Made by a program: the position numbers and the translations under genes. The notes beneath the pieces are model-generated. The model did no database searches, was not told the DNA's origin, and worked only from the letters and a program-made list of their open reading frames with translations. A DNA stretch of 20,659 bases from Hypsibius dujardini (taxonomy: Eukaryota > Tardigrada > Eutardigrada > Parachela > Hypsibiidae): assembly GCA_001579985.1 (NCBI GenBank), contig LRSR01002811.1, positions 1-20,659 of the forward strand, read 5' to 3'. This document shows positions 18,968 through 20,659 of this stretch, one piece after another (position 1 is the first letter of the stretch; every line of letters starts with the position of its first letter).

Positions 18968-19194
18968 TTCATCCGACTTCCTTCCGGTGAGGAGTTTAGT
19001 TTCCGCGTGGATGAGATCCTGGAGAAGGACAGCGGTCCCCAGGGTAGCTTCGAGTGCATCCAGACGATCCGGCGCGGCGAGGTGGAGCACGTCAGCGACA
19101 TCAGGAATCGCATCACCGTCCAGGCCACGGAGGCGTCGTTTGAGCATACGCGCCAGCGGATGGCCAAGGCGGACGAGGATAATAAAAAGTCATG
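18968..19194 (+). CDS. ELL: ELL exon 3 (residues 64-138 plus two bases of 139)
   Basis: Seventy-five codons start FIRLPSGEEFSFRV. The key motif GPQGSFECIQ matches NPQGSFDCIQ of human ELL. Next come GEVEHVSDIRNRITVQAT (human GEVHLDCLGSIQDKITVCAT) and TRQRMAKADEDNKKS (human ARQSMAQAEEETRSR). This is the core of the ELL N-terminal domain. The acceptor is TTTTTTGCTGCAG and the donor ATG|GTACGA. An alternative donor at 19189 is not needed, because TG plus C from exon 4 makes Cys and the join is collinear with human ELL. Confidence 0.94.
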
Positions 19195-19525
19195 GTACGA
19201 GAGTGAGAGAGCGCGAGCTCTCGCAGTAGTGGCATTATTGTTTTCGATTACGCGTCCAGCACGCATGCCTGATCGCACACAGACAGACACACACACGCCA
19301 AGGAGGGTTATTACGTGGAGGCCTCCAGTATCTTTGGCGGCGGGTTTTCTCGCATAATCCACACATTTCACGAGACCACGTGCCGGAGTTATGTGATTTT
19401 CATGTCTGGCAAGCAAGCGGTTTACATACAGCTCTGGTTAGACATCCATTTGAAGAGACGCACAGACAGATAGACACCGACAGGCACAGACAGACAGACA
19501 GACAGACAGATAGACACCGACAGGC

Positions 19526-19563
<38 letters not shown>

Positions 19564-19755
19564 GGGCGAGTAGACAGTCAACCAGTCAGACGGACGGACG
19601 GGCAGACGAGACAGGCAGATAAATAATGAGATAAAACAAAATAATAGTCAAGCAGGGAGAAAGGTAGAGAGATAGATAGGCAGACAGGCAGTGAATCAGT
19701 CAGACAATTGTGGTACTATATTGCCAATCCTAAAGTTAATCTCTTCTCTTTTCAG
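19195..19755 (+). other. ELL: ELL intron 3 (561 bp)
   Basis: It runs from GTACGAGAGTG to CTCTTCTCTTTTCAG. I looked for a further small exon here and found none needed: SCVKKMDISN across the join aligns with SAIVIKAGG of human ELL with a length difference of about one residue. More than a third of the intron is the GACA array. Confidence 0.87.
19461..19705 (-). repeat. (GACA)n array with a 40-bp tandem duplication
   Basis: TAGACACCGACAGGCACAGA begins at 19471 and again at 19511, giving an exact 40-base duplication. Pure GACA units follow to 19563, then a decayed tail (GACGGACG, GGCAGACGAGACAGG, GATAGATAGG). Its sense is opposite to the arrays in introns 1 and 2. Confidence 0.95.
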
Positions 19756-20659
19756 CGTTAAAAAGATGGACATCTCCAATGTATCCCGGCATTCCAAAGT
19801 CGGCATCAAACGCCCCGGCGAGACCGTACCACTAACCAACTCTAGCAAAAAGTTACGCCTCGACGGCGCCGTCGCTTCTGTCTCCCCGCACAACTCCCCT
19901 TTCGGCCGGACGAACAACAACAACACAGCCCTCCCCGGTGGAGGCAGCCGTGGACTTACCTCTTCCGCTTCGCAACCTGTGATTTCACCCTCCTTTACCT
20001 CAGCCCCCGGCGTCAGCAGCAGCAGTCAACAAAAGAGGCCCCCGCATCTCACGCCACCGCCGCACCCATCCTCTCGGTCTTCCTCATCCCAACCGCCAGC
20101 CGCAAATTCATCCAGTCTTTCCTCCTCTTCCTCATCAACGTTGGCTGTGCCGGAGAACAGCATGAGCATGAGCAGCAGCGGCAACAGTCTTGGATCCGGT
20201 CGGTCGCCCCTCACACGCTCACCTACGACGGTGCCGGTGCGTCCGCTGCGCGAACGACTGATCCAGACCTTGGCGCTGCGGCCAATGACCAAACCGGACT
20301 TGATTAGCAAGCTGCGAAAGTTCGGCTACAAGGACGAGGAGCGTGCAGTGTTGGAGCAGCTGCTGACCGAAGTGGCGTCCGTGATCGCTGCTAGTGCTGC
20401 CAGCAGCGAGGGCCTCTTTGAGCTGTTGCCGGGTTGCTTCGGCCAGGTGGATGCGAAGTGGTCACTGTACTCGCCGGCGGACCAGGCGGCAGCCGCCAAG
20501 CGGCTCGCCGCCTTCGTAAACGCCCGCCCTTCCGCAGCGGGGTCAAGTGCAGCAGCAGGTGGCTCCACCGTCAATGGAAACAAACACCTTTCCCGCACCG
20601 CCTCCGCATCCGATCTTTTTCCTTCTTCCTCGTCTGCCTCGTCATTGGCATCGTCGTCT
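19756..20659 (+). CDS. ELL: ELL exon 4, open at the right edge (residues 139-440)
   Basis: The first base completes the Cys codon and the frame then runs from 19757 to the last base without a stop. Residues 140-165 (VKKMDISNVSRHSKVGIKRP) finish the N-terminal domain. Residues 165-300 are a Ser/Pro/Asn-rich linker with NNNN and long serine runs, surely disordered. From residue 302 PLRERLIQTLALRPM matches PFRDRVLHLLALRPY of human ELL. The block continues through KPDLISKLRKFGYKDEERAV, LLTEVA and WSLYSPADQ (human WPGYSEGDQ) to about residue 390. After that a serine/alanine-rich linker resumes. The occludin-like C-terminal domain that binds AFF-type scaffolds should lie downstream. Confidence 0.93.

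Larger units (their letters stand above)
6012..20659 (+). other. ELL: ELL gene (RNA polymerase II elongation factor), 5' part, four coding exons
   Basis: Gene model: join 6012-6155, 17372-17416, 18968-19194, 19756-right edge. Exon phases match at each junction (0/0, 0/0, 2/2) and the join gives 440 codons with no stop. By family knowledge, ELL proteins raise the catalytic rate of Pol II by suppressing pausing. They bind EAF partners and work in the super elongation complex (with AFF scaffold, P-TEFb and ENL/AF9) and the little elongation complex at snRNA genes. Here the N-terminal ELL domain covers about residues 10-165, a low-complexity linker 165-300, and the second conserved block about 302-390. 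The C-terminal occludin/ELL domain, expected after a long linker, is not in the window. A single ELL-like gene is usual in invertebrates, so I do not assign it to vertebrate ELL, ELL2 or ELL3. Confidence 0.94.

Noticed and set aside
18796-19416. 206-codon minus-strand frame, the longest closed one in the window
   Set aside because: It is antisense to ELL exon 3, which has clear homology and good splice signals on the + strand. The minus-strand peptide matches no family.
19195-19755. A missing small ELL exon in intron 3
   Set aside because: The direct join 19194^19756 gives SCVKKMDISNVSRHSKVGIK, which aligns with the human segment with about one residue length difference, so no additional exon is required.
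20026-20598. Minus-strand frames rich in E, G and S
   Set aside because: They are the antisense of the serine/proline linker and second conserved block of ELL exon 4.

Overview
The window is nuclear DNA from an animal. It carries spliced protein-coding genes with GT-AG introns from two metazoan families, introns from 154 bp to 11.2 kb, and a heavy load of microsatellites. The clade cannot be fixed from this sequence. An invertebrate bilaterian is the best guess, because the proteins are recognisable but clearly diverged from the vertebrate forms. No bacterial, viral or phage gene, no CRISPR array and no intact transposon was seen.

Two genes lie head to tail on the + strand. (1) Positions 367-773 hold the last two coding exons of a Fe65/APBB-like adaptor: the end of its C-terminal PTB (PID) domain and a short tail ending in TGA at 771-773. 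A 3' UTR follows, with an AU-rich stretch and candidate poly(A) signals at 1213 and 1391. (2) From 6012 to beyond the right edge lies the 5' part of an ELL gene (RNA polymerase II elongation factor). Its exons are 6012-6155, a 45-nt microexon 17372-17416, 18968-19194 and 19756 to the edge. All phases agree, and joining them gives an unbroken reading frame of 440 residues. It covers the ELL N-terminal domain, a Ser/Pro/Asn-rich linker and the second conserved ELL block. The C-terminal occludin-like domain must lie to the right. Most other open frames are microsatellite or antisense artefacts.

The 5.2 kb between the genes holds no gene I can support. It has a (TCTG)n array, a (GTGTCT)n hexamer array, AT and CT tracts, a near-perfect 29-bp inverted repeat (4909-5004), and possible promoter elements upstream of ELL (TATA-like 5275, CRE/E-box cluster 5524-5564, AT palindrome 5885-5908).

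ELL intron 1 (11.2 kb) is full of decayed (TCTG)n/(CCTG)n arrays, nearly all with the same strand polarity. It also has a 122-bp tandem duplication, a second decayed family of TTGATTG words, and a perfect kB-type site just inside the intron. One array in intron 1 (8243-8467) and one in intron 3 (19461-19705) run in the opposite sense, so the transcript contains long complementary (UGUC)n and (GACA)n segments on either side of the small exons. The points most worth checking are the microexon, the myotonic-dystrophy-type-2-like repeat architecture in intron 1, the possible repeat pairing around exons 2-3, and the foldback at 4909-5004.
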